This document shows, piece by piece, positions 49,838-58,931 of a stretch of 64,000 nt of DNA. The notes beneath the pieces were generated by a model. That model was not told where the DNA came from. It ran no database searches and saw only the letters and a list, made by a program, of their open reading frames with translations. The stretch is from Kribbella monticola (GTDB taxonomy: Bacteria; Actinomycetota; Actinomycetes; Propionibacteriales; Kribbellaceae): the NCBI RefSeq assembly GCF_003261635.1, contig NZ_QFXK01000029.1, positions 1 through 64,000 on the forward strand, given 5' to 3'. Made by a program: the position numbers and the translations under genes. The stretch's first letter is position 1. Each line of letters begins with the position of its first letter.

Positions 49838-50854
49838 TCAATGCCGCGCGAACTGTACGCCGGTCCGCTGCGCGACGTCCGGTTTGAGTGCTATCCCCTT
49901 GATGGTCAGCCGCTCACCGTAGATGTCGGTGATCCTGATCGCCTTGCCGCAGCCACTGCCGTCGGTGGAAAGGAAGTAGTTGTAGTCGGTGCGGTGCAGC
50001 TTCCGCCAGCCTTTGGCGGTCTGGACCTCCAACACGGCCAGCGGGTTGCGATGACCGATCGCCTGCACGCCGCACCAGTACTGGCTGGACCCGTCCTTGT
50101 ACCGAATGGAGATCGTGCCGGACGCGGCAGGACTCACCAGGGACCAGGTGATCGCGAGCCGGCCGACGGAGAGCTTGGCGAGCTTGGCGAAAGCCTGTTG
50201 GCTGAGGTCCAGTTGCCCCGGGGCGCAGGGCAACGGGCAATCGTTGACGATCCGTACCGTGATGGAGGCGCCGTTGGCCGCACGGACCAGCACGTGCGCC
50301 CCGCAGGCCTTGGCAGACTCGTAGTCGGTGTGGTTCATCGCCGCGATCATCAGGTCGCCGCCGGACGGCCCGTAGAGACACGCGCCGTTCCCGTCACCTG
50401 CCTCGTAGGCGGTCGCGACGCCGCGGTACCGGACGCCGGGCTTGATCCGTCCCGCCAGCGATCCCGAGGTCGCCGCGGCCGGCGTACGCGGGGTCTTGGA
50501 AGCCACGCGCTGAGTGCTGGATGCCACGCGGGGGCTAGGAGTAGCCGCAGGCGGGCGGCTTGAAGGCGTCGTAGTACGGGGCGATGACTTCGGTTTCGTG
50601 ACGGGCGTCGGCGTCGGTGCGGTGGTGGCGTCGGCCGTGGCGTCCGTGGAGCCTGAACCGGACGGAACTCTCATCTTCGAACCCGCGACGGACACGTCCG
50701 CAGTACGGCGAGGAGCAGCGCCGCCCCTGGTGGGGAGTACGGCGATCAGGCAAACCACCACACCGGCAGCCAGTAGCACGACCGGAATCCCCAAGGCCCA
50801 CCGCTGCTGCTTCGGCAGCTGCTCCGCACCGTGCTTCGTTGTCCTCATATCCAT
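49838..50854 (-). CDS. Expansin-like (EXLX1/RlpA-like DPBB plus CBM63) secreted protein
   Basis: The 338-aa protein has one N-terminal helix (about 19-41), a Thr/Pro/Ser/Lys linker up to about 120, and then a double-psi beta-barrel domain: GVATAYEAGDGNGACLYGPS, MNHTDYESAKACGAHV and TVRIVNDCPLPCAPGQLDLS. A CBM63-like C-terminal domain follows (QYWCGVQAIGHRNPLAVLEV). Bacterial expansins loosen cellulose networks without hydrolysis and help plant colonisation. It supports a plant- or litter-associated lifestyle (inference). Start 50854 or the in-frame ATG 50848 fit equally. Confidence 0.87.
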   Translation of the reverse strand: MDMRTTKHGAEQLPKQQRWALGIPVVLLAAGVVVCLIAVLPTRGGAAPRRTADVSVAGSKMRVPSGSGSTDATADATTAPTPTPVTKPKSSPRTTTPSSRPPAATPSPRVASSTQRVASKTPRTPAAATSGSLAGRIKPGVRYRGVATAYEAGDGNGACLYGPSGGDLMIAAMNHTDYESAKACGAHVLVRAANGASITVRIVNDCPLPCAPGQLDLSQQAFAKLAKLSVGRLAITWSLVSPAASGTISIRYKDGSSQYWCGVQAIGHRNPLAVLEVQTAKGWRKLHRTDYNYFLSTDGSGCGKAIRITDIYGERLTIKGIALKPDVAQRTGVQFARH

Positions 50855-50964
50855 CCGTTCAGTTGACCGAGTCGACGTCCACCTCCAGTTGCCACCACCG
50901 GCCAAAAGGTTGCCGCCGCCAGGGAATTGCTCATCGGCGGCACGGAGGCCTACCGGAGAGCGGC

Positions 50965-52089
50965 TTACTGGAGGGCGGCGATGATCCCGTCGGCCAGGCC
51001 TCCTCGCCAGCAGGCCAGGTCGTGACCACCGCGGTATTCCCTGAACGACACCGCGTGACCACTGGCCTGCAGAACGTCGCGGAATCGGTGATTCTCCGTC
51101 AAGAGGTCGCCTTCCTGGCTGCCGACTTCCAGAAAGAACCGCGGCCGCCGCGGGCCGGCCTTCTCGTAGGCTGCGATCACCGCCGCGCCGGGGAGCCCGC
51201 CGGACTCGTCGCCGGGCCACCAGAGTGCGGCTGACTGGCCGATCACCCAGCCGATCTTGTCCGGTGCGACCGCCGCGACCTGGGCAGCAGCCAGGCCTCC
51301 AAGGCTTTGGCCGACAAGCACTGTGCGACTGGGGTCGCTGCTTACCGGATAGCTGGCGCGCAGGTACGGCAGCAGCTCGGCCAGAACGAAGTCGACGAAC
51401 TGGTCCGGATGTGTGAGGCTCTGGATCCGCGTGGGTCCGCGCTCGACGGAACCATTGATCGACTCGATCAGGACGGCGACGAACGGCGGTACGGCGCGAT
51501 CGGCGACCAGGTTCGCGAACGTGGCTGTGATTCCGATCCGGATCCAGGACCCGCCGTCGAAGGAGATCACCAGCGGTAATTGCGCCAGCGGTTGATCCAT
51601 AGCGGGGGTCCAGACGTGGATGACGGAGTCGCCTAGTTCGACCCGGGACAACTCTCCCGGCGGTACGTCGGGGCGCCGGGCGACCCACGGCTGCGGCAGC
51701 GCGGCCGGCAGTTCGAGAATCGAAGCCGGACCGGGATTGCCCCACAGGGTCCCCGGTGGCAGGCCCTCGGGGGCGGTCGGATCCGGCACACCGGTCGCAA
51801 GAACCTGCAGCCATCGGTCCTCGTCCGGCGTCTGCCCACGCAACGGCCGATCGCGAACCGGGCAGAGCTGATAGGCCGTCCGCAGGTCGGCGGGCAGCTT
51901 GGAGGTCCACGTCCAGCTACCATCCGGCCCGGGCTCCATCAGATAAGGGGACAGATCCCCCGCGTCGTAGGCGTCATCGGTGAGGGCGATGAGCCGGACG
52001 AGAACGTCAAGCGCGGGGTGCGAAGAGTCGGTTTCAGCCCATCGCAAGGTGACCTCGTGCTCCGGGATGAGACTCTCAGGGTTAGACAT
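50965..52089 (-). CDS. Fes-like alpha/beta hydrolase (enterochelin-esterase type)
   Basis: The 374-aa protein has an N-terminal beta-sandwich like that of Fes (TLRWAETDSSHPALDVLVRL; TWTSKLPADLRTAYQL) and a C-terminal esterase domain. The nucleophile Ser lies in VLVGQSLGGLAAAQVA, and the end REYRGGHDLACWR has the catalytic His. It would release iron from ferric-siderophore esters or cleave a related ester. No signal peptide, so cytosolic. ATG 52089 is preferred; upstream GTG 52125 and ATG 52104 are alternatives. Divergent from a TetR gene. Confidence 0.86.
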   Translation of the reverse strand: MSNPESLIPEHEVTLRWAETDSSHPALDVLVRLIALTDDAYDAGDLSPYLMEPGPDGSWTWTSKLPADLRTAYQLCPVRDRPLRGQTPDEDRWLQVLATGVPDPTAPEGLPPGTLWGNPGPASILELPAALPQPWVARRPDVPPGELSRVELGDSVIHVWTPAMDQPLAQLPLVISFDGGSWIRIGITATFANLVADRAVPPFVAVLIESINGSVERGPTRIQSLTHPDQFVDFVLAELLPYLRASYPVSSDPSRTVLVGQSLGGLAAAQVAAVAPDKIGWVIGQSAALWWPGDESGGLPGAAVIAAYEKAGPRRPRFFLEVGSQEGDLLTENHRFRDVLQASGHAVSFREYRGGHDLACWRGGLADGIIAALQ

Positions 52090-52110
52090 GCTTCGTCGTA
52101 CCATGAGACT

Positions 52111-52129
52111 GTTCGTTTCATCCACGAAC
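52111..52129. promoter_or_regulatory. Inverted repeat, likely TetR operator between esterase and regulator genes
   Basis: GTTCGT (52111-52116) and ACGAAC (52124-52129) flank TTCATCC. The repeat lies 14 bases before the TetR start and close to the esterase start, where a repressor would block both. Confidence 0.6.
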
Positions 52130-52143
52130 TGACGGAGTGACCG

Positions 52144-52710
52144 ATGGACAGCCGATTGCTCGCTGTGGCCACCGAGTTGCTCGACCAGGACGGCTGGACG
52201 GCGCTCAGCCTCGACCGGATCGCCGAGCGGGCCGGCGTCTCACGGGCAACGGTCTGGCGAGCCGGACTCACCCGCGCCAACGTCGAACTCGTGCTGCGGC
52301 GGAAACTGGCGGCTGACTACCAGGAACTGATGTGGCATCCGCTGACCATGCCCGGCTCCGGCCTTGATCGCCTCCAGGCAGCCCTCAGGTCTCTCTGCGC
52401 GGTCGCCGAGCAGAACCTCCCCTTGCTCGCCCACACCGACCTGGCCTTCCACGAACCGGACCTCGACGCAGCCGGCTTGGAACTCGACTACTTCGGCCCA
52501 TGGCTGCGCATCCTCGAGCAGGCCGCCGCCGATGGAACCCTCCCACCGATCGACAACCCGACGAGATTCGTCGTAGCCCTCACCGATGCCCTGCTACTCA
52601 CCTACGTCCACCTCCGCGCCCACCACAGCACCTACGGCTGGACCCCCGACAGCACAGCCGACCACCTCATCAACCTCCTGACCCACGGCTACCTCCCCCG
52701 CTCGGTCTGA
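52144..52710 (+). CDS. TetR family regulator, probable regulator of the esterase gene
   Basis: The 188-aa protein has the TetR HTH at residues 5-50 (LAVATELLDQDGWTALSLDR; IAERAGVSRATVWR), with WR-x-G instead of the usual YxHF. The rest is a TetR_C-like helical domain. It is divergent from the Fes-like gene with an inverted repeat between, so autoregulation and control of the esterase are likely. The ATG follows GGAGTGACCG. Ligand unknown. Confidence 0.85.
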   Translation: MDSRLLAVATELLDQDGWTALSLDRIAERAGVSRATVWRAGLTRANVELVLRRKLAADYQELMWHPLTMPGSGLDRLQAALRSLCAVAEQNLPLLAHTDLAFHEPDLDAAGLELDYFGPWLRILEQAAADGTLPPIDNPTRFVVALTDALLLTYVHLRAHHSTYGWTPDSTADHLINLLTHGYLPRSV

Positions 52711-52731
52711 TCGGCGGGTTACCGTCGGGGC

Positions 52732-53862
52732 ATGTTTGCTCGGCGGCGGAAGCATTTCGGGACTCCGGCTGACAAGGCGACGTATGCGACTTTGCATACC
52801 GCCTCGTTGGCCACGCCGAGTTTGCGCGAAGGGTTGACGCCCGAGGCGGCGGGTAAGGCGAGCAAGCATCTGCGGGACCTACTCGGTACTGCGGCGATCG
52901 CGATCTGCGATTCGTCCGGCGTACTCGCCTGGGACGGCGTCGGCGGACCATACGAGTCCAACCATCGTGTGGACGCCAAGTCCATCGCCGCACACACCCT
53001 GCGCACCGGGCGGACCGCAGTACTCGGTGCTCATGATGTCGCCTGCAAAGACCCACAGTGCCCGATCCGTACTGCGGTCGTCGCTCCGATCGTCACCGAA
53101 GAACGCGTAGTAGCGGTACTGGTTGCATATAGCCCTCGCTCGTCGGCCGCGCTCGTCCGGGCAACCGAGGAGGTAGCCCGCTGGGTCTCCGGTCAAGTGG
53201 AACTGGCGGAGCTCAACAAGGAACGCACCCGCGCAATGGAGGCCGAACTCAGAGCGCTCCGAGCCCAGATCAGCCCGCACTTCATCTACAACGCGCTTGC
53301 CGCGATCGCCTCGTTCGTCCGCACGGACCCAGAGCGTGCCCGTGAGCTCCTGCTCGAGTTCGCCGACTTCTCCCGCTACGCCTTGCGCAGAGGCGGCGAG
53401 TTCACGGCGCTGTCCGACGAACTGCGCAACGTCGAGCGCTATCTCGTGCTGGAGCAAGCACGATTCGGTGAGCGCCTGACCGTCTCGCTGCTCATCGCGC
53501 CCGAAGTACTGGCTGTCGCGATCCCTTACCTTGTCGTCCAGCCGCTCGTGGAGAACGCCGTACGGCATGGGCTGGAAGGCAGCACCGGCGTCGGGCGCAT
53601 CACCATCCGCGCGCTCGACCGCGGCTCGGAAGCAGAGATCAGCGTCGAGGACGACGGTGCCGGCAGCGACCCCGAGGTGATCCGCGCAGCCTTGGCCGGT
53701 GAGCCGAGTGGCGACTCGATCGGCCTCGGCAACGTCGACTCCCGGCTGCGGCAGGTGTACGGCGACGCGTACGGGCTGGTGGTGGAAACGGCTCCGGACG
53801 CCGGCACGAAGGTAAGTTTCCGAGTACCCAAATACTCCTCAGGCGTGCATGCGTCCCCTTAG
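52732..53862 (+). CDS. LytS-type sensor histidine kinase (soluble, GAF-like)
   Basis: The 376-aa protein has no membrane helix. Residues about 15-160 form a GAF-like sensor domain with VACKDPQCPIRTAVVAPI (Cys105 and Cys110). The His_kinase (PF06580) motif follows with phospho-acceptor His183 in AQISPHFIYNALAA. HATPase motifs are PLVENAVRHGLEG and GLGNVDSRLR. It pairs with the LytTR regulator downstream, which it overlaps. In actinobacteria this pair is commonly linked to acetate or solute symporters, as here, so it probably senses a carboxylate or redox state inside the cell. Confidence 0.9.
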   Translation: MFARRRKHFGTPADKATYATLHTASLATPSLREGLTPEAAGKASKHLRDLLGTAAIAICDSSGVLAWDGVGGPYESNHRVDAKSIAAHTLRTGRTAVLGAHDVACKDPQCPIRTAVVAPIVTEERVVAVLVAYSPRSSAALVRATEEVARWVSGQVELAELNKERTRAMEAELRALRAQISPHFIYNALAAIASFVRTDPERARELLLEFADFSRYALRRGGEFTALSDELRNVERYLVLEQARFGERLTVSLLIAPEVLAVAIPYLVVQPLVENAVRHGLEGSTGVGRITIRALDRGSEAEISVEDDGAGSDPEVIRAALAGEPSGDSIGLGNVDSRLRQVYGDAYGLVVETAPDAGTKVSFRVPKYSSGVHASP

Positions 53863-53872
53863 TGTGTGGGCC

Positions 53873-54619
53873 ATGACCGACTCTCCGTTGCGTGCGCTCG
53901 TTGCCGATGACGAGGAGCCGGCGCTGGCCGAGTTGGTCTATCTGCTGCGGCAGGACGAGCGGATCGGCGAGATCCTGACCGCGTCCAACGGGCCCGAGGC
54001 GCTGAAGATCCTGCAGGCGGCCGATCTGGACGTGGTGTTCTGCGACATCAAGATGCCCGGCCTGGACGGTATCGACCTGGCCCGGGTGCTGTCGAAGTTC
54101 GCCAAGCCGCCGCGGATCGTCTTCGTCACCGCGTACGACGAGCACGCCGTCGACGCCTTCGATCTCAATGCGACCGATTACGTGATGAAACCGGTCCGCG
54201 CCGAGCGCCTGACCGAAGCAGTACGCCGAGTCGTCAACGCCGGCACGCCGACCGCTCAGCCGCCGCCGGTCGACACAGGAGAGGAAACCATCCCGGTCGA
54301 GCTCGCGGGCGTGACCCGGTTCGTCCAGCGTTCCACCGTGCGGTACGTCGAGGCGCAGGGCGACTACGCGCGCCTGCACACCGGCCAGAACTCACATCTG
54401 GTGCGGATTCCGCTGAGCACGCTGGAGGAGCGCTGGCGCGACGCCGGGTTCACCCGGATCCACCGCAGTACGTTGGTGGCCTTGGCTCACGTCGACGAGA
54501 TGCGGGTCGACGGCGGTCGCTGCGCGGTCCGGGTCGGCGACGACTGGTTGCCGGTCAGCCGCCGGCACACCCGTGAACTGCGCGACCTGCTGGTCCGGTC
54601 GACCTCGCTGCGGGGATGA
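53873..54619 (+). CDS. LytTR family response regulator
   Basis: The 248-aa protein has a receiver domain with Asp12/Asp13, phospho-acceptor Asp58 in VVFCDIKMPGLDG and the KPVR lysine. A LytTR DNA-binding domain follows (RYVEAQGDYARLHTGQ; FTRIHRSTLVALAHVDEM). Upstream, GTG-TGG precedes ATG 53873, and the frame is open back to 53849. It lies 10 bases after the kinase stop and overlaps the next small membrane-protein gene by 4 bases. It probably activates the downstream symporter genes. Confidence 0.92.
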   Translation: MTDSPLRALVADDEEPALAELVYLLRQDERIGEILTASNGPEALKILQAADLDVVFCDIKMPGLDGIDLARVLSKFAKPPRIVFVTAYDEHAVDAFDLNATDYVMKPVRAERLTEAVRRVVNAGTPTAQPPPVDTGEETIPVELAGVTRFVQRSTVRYVEAQGDYARLHTGQNSHLVRIPLSTLEERWRDAGFTRIHRSTLVALAHVDEMRVDGGRCAVRVGDDWLPVSRRHTRELRDLLVRSTSLRG

Positions 54620-54999
54620 GTACGCCGGCGGAGGGACCGCGACGGGTTCGGGTGACGAGCCCTCGGACGAGCGCGGCCCGCCGCCCCAGTACGCCGGCCG
54701 GCACCCGCGAGATCGACGAGCAGACCCGCCTCGGCGAGGTCTACATGTACTCGCTGATCCAGTCGCAGCTCCGCCTCGCCCTCGCCGTGGTCGCCGGCGC
54801 TGCCGTGGTACTCGGCGGGCTGCCGCTGCTCTTCGCGCTGCTGCCCGCCACCCGCCATTTGCTGGTGCTCGGCATCCCGCTCCCCTGGGTCTTGCTGGTC
54901 TTCGTGGTCTACCCGGTGGTCTACATCTCGGCGCGGATCTACGTGCGCAACGCCGAGCGGATCGAGGCCGAGTTCACCGAGTTCGTCGGGCGGAAATGA
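54616..54999 (+). CDS. Small two-helix membrane protein (symporter-associated)
   Basis: The 127-aa protein has a basic Pro/Arg N-terminal tail and two helices (LRLALAVVAGAAVVLGGLPL; VLLVFVVYPVVYISARIYV), then NAERIEAEFTEFVGRK. The arrangement resembles DUF485 small partners of ActP-type symporters without clear family identity. The gene lies between the LytTR regulator (ATGA overlap) and a symporter (20-base gap after a GGAGGA), so it is part of the same operon. Confidence 0.75.
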   Translation: MSTPAEGPRRVRVTSPRTSAARRPSTPAGTREIDEQTRLGEVYMYSLIQSQLRLALAVVAGAAVVLGGLPLLFALLPATRHLLVLGIPLPWVLLVFVVYPVVYISARIYVRNAERIEAEFTEFVGRK

Positions 55000-55019
55000 T
55001 GCCGGCCCGGAGGAATTAG

Positions 55020-56567
55020 ATGTCATCGGCAATGAGTTTGACCGCGATCGGATTGGTGATCGCGGCAACTATCGGCATCGGGCTGTTCGGCTTGCGGATC
55101 TCCCGCACCACCAGCGATTTCTACGTCGCCAGCCGGGCCGTCTCGCCGCGTTGGAACGCCTCCGCCATCAGTGGCGAATACCTGTCGGCGGCATCTTTCC
55201 TCGGCGTCGCAGGGTTGGTGCTGGTGAACGGCGCCGACATGCTGTGGTTCTCGGTCGGCTACACCGTCGGCTACCTGATGCTGCTGGTACTGATCGCCGC
55301 GCCGCTCCGTCGCTCGGGCGCCTACACGCTGCCGGATTTCGCCGAGACCCGCTTCGAATCCGCAGTGGTGCGCCGGCTCTGCTCGGGCCTCGTAGCCGGA
55401 ATCGGCTCCCTCTATCTGCTGCCGCAGCTCCGCGGTGCCGGCTTGACCTTCCATGCGGTCACAGGAGCTCCCCCGGCGGTCGGGGCCGCCATCGTCGCGG
55501 CGATCGTGGTGATCAACGTGGCCGCCGGTGGGATGCGGTCGATCACCTTCGTCCAGGCCTTCCAGTACTGGCTGAAACTCACCGCGCTCGCCGTTCCGAT
55601 CTTCGTCATCCTGATCACCTGGCGATCGATGGAGCACCCGGTCGGGCTGCTCGACTCACTGCAGGGCGCAGGCTCGGAATGGGCCGAACCGCTTTCCCAC
55701 GCAGGCGGTCGTGACCACCCCCTGTACGCGACGTATTCGTTGCTCTTGGCCCTTTGTTTCGGCACGATGGGCCTGCCGCACGTCCTGGTCCGCTTCTACA
55801 CCAACCCCGACGGGCGAGCCGCGCGCCGGACAACCGTCGTCGTCCTGGCACTGCTCGGCATGTTCTACCTGTTCCCGCCCCTGTACGCCGTACTCGGGCG
55901 ATCCTTCGCCGCCGACCTCATCGGGACGTCGCCTGACACCGTCGTCCTCGAACTGCCCAGCCGGATCTTCGCCGGTACCACCGGCGATCTGCTCGGAGCT
56001 CTGCTGGCCGCCGGGGCGTTCGCCGCGTTCCTGTCGACCTCGTCCGGGCTCACGGTCGCCATCGCCGGAGTGATCGACCAAGACCTGCTCCGATCGCGGC
56101 TGCACCGACTGACCGGTGGCGATTACCTTGCAGTGAACAGTTTCCGGATCGCAGCGCTGCTGGCGATCGCCATCCCGTACCTCGCTTTCAACCTCACCAA
56201 GGCGCTCAGTCTCGCCGACACGGTCGGGCTCGCGTTCGCCGTCGCCGCGTCGACCTTCTGCCCTCTGTTGGTGCTCGGCATCTGGTGGCGCAAGATGTCC
56301 GTCCCCGGTGCCGCGGCCGGACTCGTGGTCGGCGGAGTCGCCGCGATCACCGCCGTCCTGGTCAACGTGATCGGACCGCCGTCCGGCGGCTGGCCGAAGG
56401 CGCTGTTCGGTCAACCGGCCGCCTGGACGATGCCACTCGCCTTCCTGACCGTCATCGTGGTGTCGAAACTGACCCCGCACAGAATCCCCCGCGGCACCGC
56501 CCGCAGCATGGTCCGCCTCCACACCCCCGAAGCCGTCGACGTCGACCGCGGCCTACCGCCCGCCTGA
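55020..56567 (+). CDS. Sodium:solute symporter (SSS), ActP-type
   Basis: The 515-aa protein has about 13 helices. The N-terminal FYVASRAVSPRWNASAISGE and YLSAASFLGVAGL, plus GTMGLPHVLVRFYTNPDG, are hallmarks of the cation/acetate symporter group. It would bring in acetate or other short monocarboxylates with sodium or protons. ATG 55020 follows GGAGGA. It is the last gene before a 290-base gap. A second paralogue (57196) follows. Confidence 0.88.
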   Translation: MSSAMSLTAIGLVIAATIGIGLFGLRISRTTSDFYVASRAVSPRWNASAISGEYLSAASFLGVAGLVLVNGADMLWFSVGYTVGYLMLLVLIAAPLRRSGAYTLPDFAETRFESAVVRRLCSGLVAGIGSLYLLPQLRGAGLTFHAVTGAPPAVGAAIVAAIVVINVAAGGMRSITFVQAFQYWLKLTALAVPIFVILITWRSMEHPVGLLDSLQGAGSEWAEPLSHAGGRDHPLYATYSLLLALCFGTMGLPHVLVRFYTNPDGRAARRTTVVVLALLGMFYLFPPLYAVLGRSFAADLIGTSPDTVVLELPSRIFAGTTGDLLGALLAAGAFAAFLSTSSGLTVAIAGVIDQDLLRSRLHRLTGGDYLAVNSFRIAALLAIAIPYLAFNLTKALSLADTVGLAFAVAASTFCPLLVLGIWWRKMSVPGAAAGLVVGGVAAITAVLVNVIGPPSGGWPKALFGQPAAWTMPLAFLTVIVVSKLTPHRIPRGTARSMVRLHTPEAVDVDRGLPPA

Positions 56568-56857
56568 CACCGCGCCGGCAACGCCCGCCAACTGCCCGAC
56601 CGGCGTACGCAGTACGAGGAGGGCACACTCGGCGCGGACAGGGCCGGCTCGCTGGCATTCGCAGTACGGGGAAGCTCCGTTCGTCGCGGGATTTCGACCG
56701 TTCGTCGTGGGGGCGGGCACCGCCGGGCGAGGGGGCGGGGCCGCTGGGCGCTCGAGGCGTGTGCGTGCTGTCCGGCGAGGGTGACCTGGGCCACAGTTTG
56801 GCCAACAACCCTGCGCGCCGGTCTCCGCCCGGCCCGAGATTCGTCTGGAGGTCCGCG

Positions 56858-57199
56858 ATGAGCGATACGCGTCGCGCGGGCGATCCGGAACTGACGACGT
56901 ACCGGGATGTCCAGTTGTCACCGGACTTCTCCGAACTGCGCCGCCGCTTCCGCCGCTTCGTGTTCCCGATGACCGGCCTGTTCCTGGTCTGGTACTTCGT
57001 CTACGTCCTGCTCGCCGACTACGCCCACGGCTTCATGTCGCACCGGGTCGGCGGGAACATCACCGTCGCGCTGCTGTTCGGGCTCGGCCAGTTCGTCTCG
57101 ACCTTCGCCATCACGATGATCTACGTCCGCTGGGCCGACAAGGAGATCGACCCGCCGGCCGAGCGGATGCGGACCCTGATCGAAGGTGAGGACCAGTGA
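56858..57199 (+). CDS. DUF485 domain membrane protein
   Basis: The 113-aa protein has two helices (MTGLFLVWYFVYVLLADY; ITVALLFGLGQFVSTFAITM) with YVRWADKEIDPPAERMR at the end. DUF485 proteins accompany ActP-type symporters. ATG 56858 has TGGAGG before it; the open frame upstream is a shadow. GTG of the symporter overlaps its stop (GTGA). Confidence 0.9.
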   Translation: MSDTRRAGDPELTTYRDVQLSPDFSELRRRFRRFVFPMTGLFLVWYFVYVLLADYAHGFMSHRVGGNITVALLFGLGQFVSTFAITMIYVRWADKEIDPPAERMRTLIEGEDQ

Positions 57200-58842
57200 G
57201 CGCGCCCCTGCTGTTGCCGATGGCAACCGATATCGGCAACCCGACCGTCAACATCGTGATCTTCGCGCTGTTCGTGGTGGCCACCCTCCTGATCGTGATC
57301 CGGGCCTCGCGCAACAACCGGACCGCGGCCGACTACTACGCCGGCGGCAGGTCCTTCACCGGCCCGCAGAACGGCATCGCGATCGCCGGCGACTACCTGT
57401 CCGCCGCCTCGTTCCTCGGCATCGCCGGGGCGATCGCGGTCAACGGGTACGACGGCTTCCTGTACTCGATCGGCTTCCTGGTCGCCTGGCTGGTGGCGCT
57501 CCTGCTCGTCGCCGAACTGCTCCGGAACACCGGCCGCTTCACGATGGCCGATGTGTTGTCCTTCCGGCTCAAGGAGCGGCCGGTCCGGATGGCCGCGGCC
57601 ATCTCCACGCTGGTGGTCAGCTTCTTCTACCTGCTGGCCCAGATGGCTGGCGCTGGCGGCCTGGTCGCGCTCCTGCTCGGTGTCTCGCACCGCGCCGGAC
57701 AGAACATCGTCATCGCCGTCGTCGGCCTGCTGATGATCACCTACGTGCTCGTCGGCGGCATGAAGGGCACCACCTGGGTGCAGATCGTCAAGGCAGTCCT
57801 GCTGGTGATCGGCGCAGGCATCATGACGTTCTGGGTGCTGGCGAAGTACACCTTCAACCTGTCCGCGCTGCTCGGCGCTGCTGTGGACAAGAGCCCGGCC
57901 GCCGGCGAGAAGCTGCTCAGCCCGGGACTGCAGTACGGCGCGACGGGGGTCAGCAAGCTCGACTTCATCTCGCTCGCCCTGGCCCTGGTGCTCGGGACGG
58001 CCGGTCTGCCGCACGTGCTGATGCGCTTCTACACCGTGCCGAATTCGCGCGAGGCCCGGCGCAGTGTCAGCTGGGCGATCTGGATCATCGGCATCTTCTA
58101 CCTGTTCACGCTGGTCCTCGGGTACGGCGCGGCCGCGCTGGTCGGGCCGGACCGGATCAAGGCAGCACCGGGCAAGGCGAACTCGGCCGCACCACTGCTG
58201 GCATTCGAACTCGGCGGTGAGCTTTTGCTCGGGGTGATCTCCGCGGTCGCCTTCGCCACCATCCTGGCGGTCGTCGCCGGTCTGACGATCACCGCCAGTA
58301 CGTCGTTCGCGCACGACGTCTACGGCCAGGTGATCAAGAAGGGCCAGATCAGCGGCAACAACGAGGTCCGGGTCGCCCGGATCACGGCGGTCGTGATCGG
58401 CATCGTCGCGATCATCGGCGGCATCTTCGCCAACGGGCAGAACATCGCCTTCCTGGTGGCGCTGGCGTTCGCGGTGGCAGCCAGTGCGAACCTGCCGACG
58501 ATCCTGTACTCGCTGTTCTGGCGACGCTTCAACACCCGCGGCGCGCTCTGGAGCATCTACGGCGGCCTGGCGTCCGCGATCATCCTGATCGCGTTCTCCC
58601 CGGTCGTTTCCGGCAAGGTCGACAAGAAGACCCACGCCAGCCTGTCGATGATCACCGACACCGGGATCGACTTCCACTGGTTCCCGCTGGACAACCCAGG
58701 CATCGTCTCGATCCCGCTGGCGTTCCTGCTCGGCATCATCGGCACGCTGACCAGCAAGGAAGCCGTCAACGTCGACAAGTTCGCCGAGATGGAGGTCCGC
58801 TCCCTGACCGGCGCGGGCGCCGAGAAGGCGGTCAACCACTAA
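57196..58842 (+). CDS. actP: Cation/acetate symporter (ActP-like, SSS family)
   Basis: The 548-aa protein has about 13 helices. YYAGGRSFTGPQNGIAIAGD then YLSAASFLGIAGAI, GTAGLPHVLMRFYTVPNS and TFNLSALLG are characteristic of ActP. It imports acetate and similar acids. It is longer than the other SSS protein in this cluster and has the usual DUF485 partner directly upstream. A strong terminator follows the stop. Confidence 0.9.
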   Translation: MSAPLLLPMATDIGNPTVNIVIFALFVVATLLIVIRASRNNRTAADYYAGGRSFTGPQNGIAIAGDYLSAASFLGIAGAIAVNGYDGFLYSIGFLVAWLVALLLVAELLRNTGRFTMADVLSFRLKERPVRMAAAISTLVVSFFYLLAQMAGAGGLVALLLGVSHRAGQNIVIAVVGLLMITYVLVGGMKGTTWVQIVKAVLLVIGAGIMTFWVLAKYTFNLSALLGAAVDKSPAAGEKLLSPGLQYGATGVSKLDFISLALALVLGTAGLPHVLMRFYTVPNSREARRSVSWAIWIIGIFYLFTLVLGYGAAALVGPDRIKAAPGKANSAAPLLAFELGGELLLGVISAVAFATILAVVAGLTITASTSFAHDVYGQVIKKGQISGNNEVRVARITAVVIGIVAIIGGIFANGQNIAFLVALAFAVAASANLPTILYSLFWRRFNTRGALWSIYGGLASAIILIAFSPVVSGKVDKKTHASLSMITDTGIDFHWFPLDNPGIVSIPLAFLLGIIGTLTSKEAVNVDKFAEMEVRSLTGAGAEKAVNH

Positions 58843-58845
58843 GAC

Positions 58846-58886
58846 CTGTCAGGCAGGTTCTGCTTCGACGCGGACCTGCCTGACAG
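58846..58886 (+). terminator. Terminator after actP
   Basis: CTGTCAGGCAGGT (58846-58858) pairs perfectly with ACCTGCCTGACAG (58874-58886). It begins 4 bases after the stop. Confidence 0.85.
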
Positions 58887-58902
58887 CACCAACCACCGAG
58901 GC

Positions 58903-58928
58903 AGCCTCTGGCCAGTAGGCCAGAGGCT
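58903..58928 (-). terminator. Hairpin at the end of the CYTH-CHAD gene
   Basis: AGCCTCTGGCC (58903-58913) and its complement (58918-58928) enclose AGTA. It lies 4 bases beyond the stop of the minus-strand gene, and TCTCTC follows on the plus side. Confidence 0.8.
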
Positions 58929-58931
58929 CTC

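Noticed and set aside
49838..51910. A 690-codon minus-strand gene covering expansin and esterase
   Set aside because: The N-terminal part is an out-of-frame reading of the esterase gene. The expansin starts at 50854 with its own membrane segment.
57121..58839. A 572-codon minus-strand frame opposite the actP gene
   Set aside because: Consists of Asp/Arg/Gln-rich sequence typical of the antisense of membrane-protein genes.
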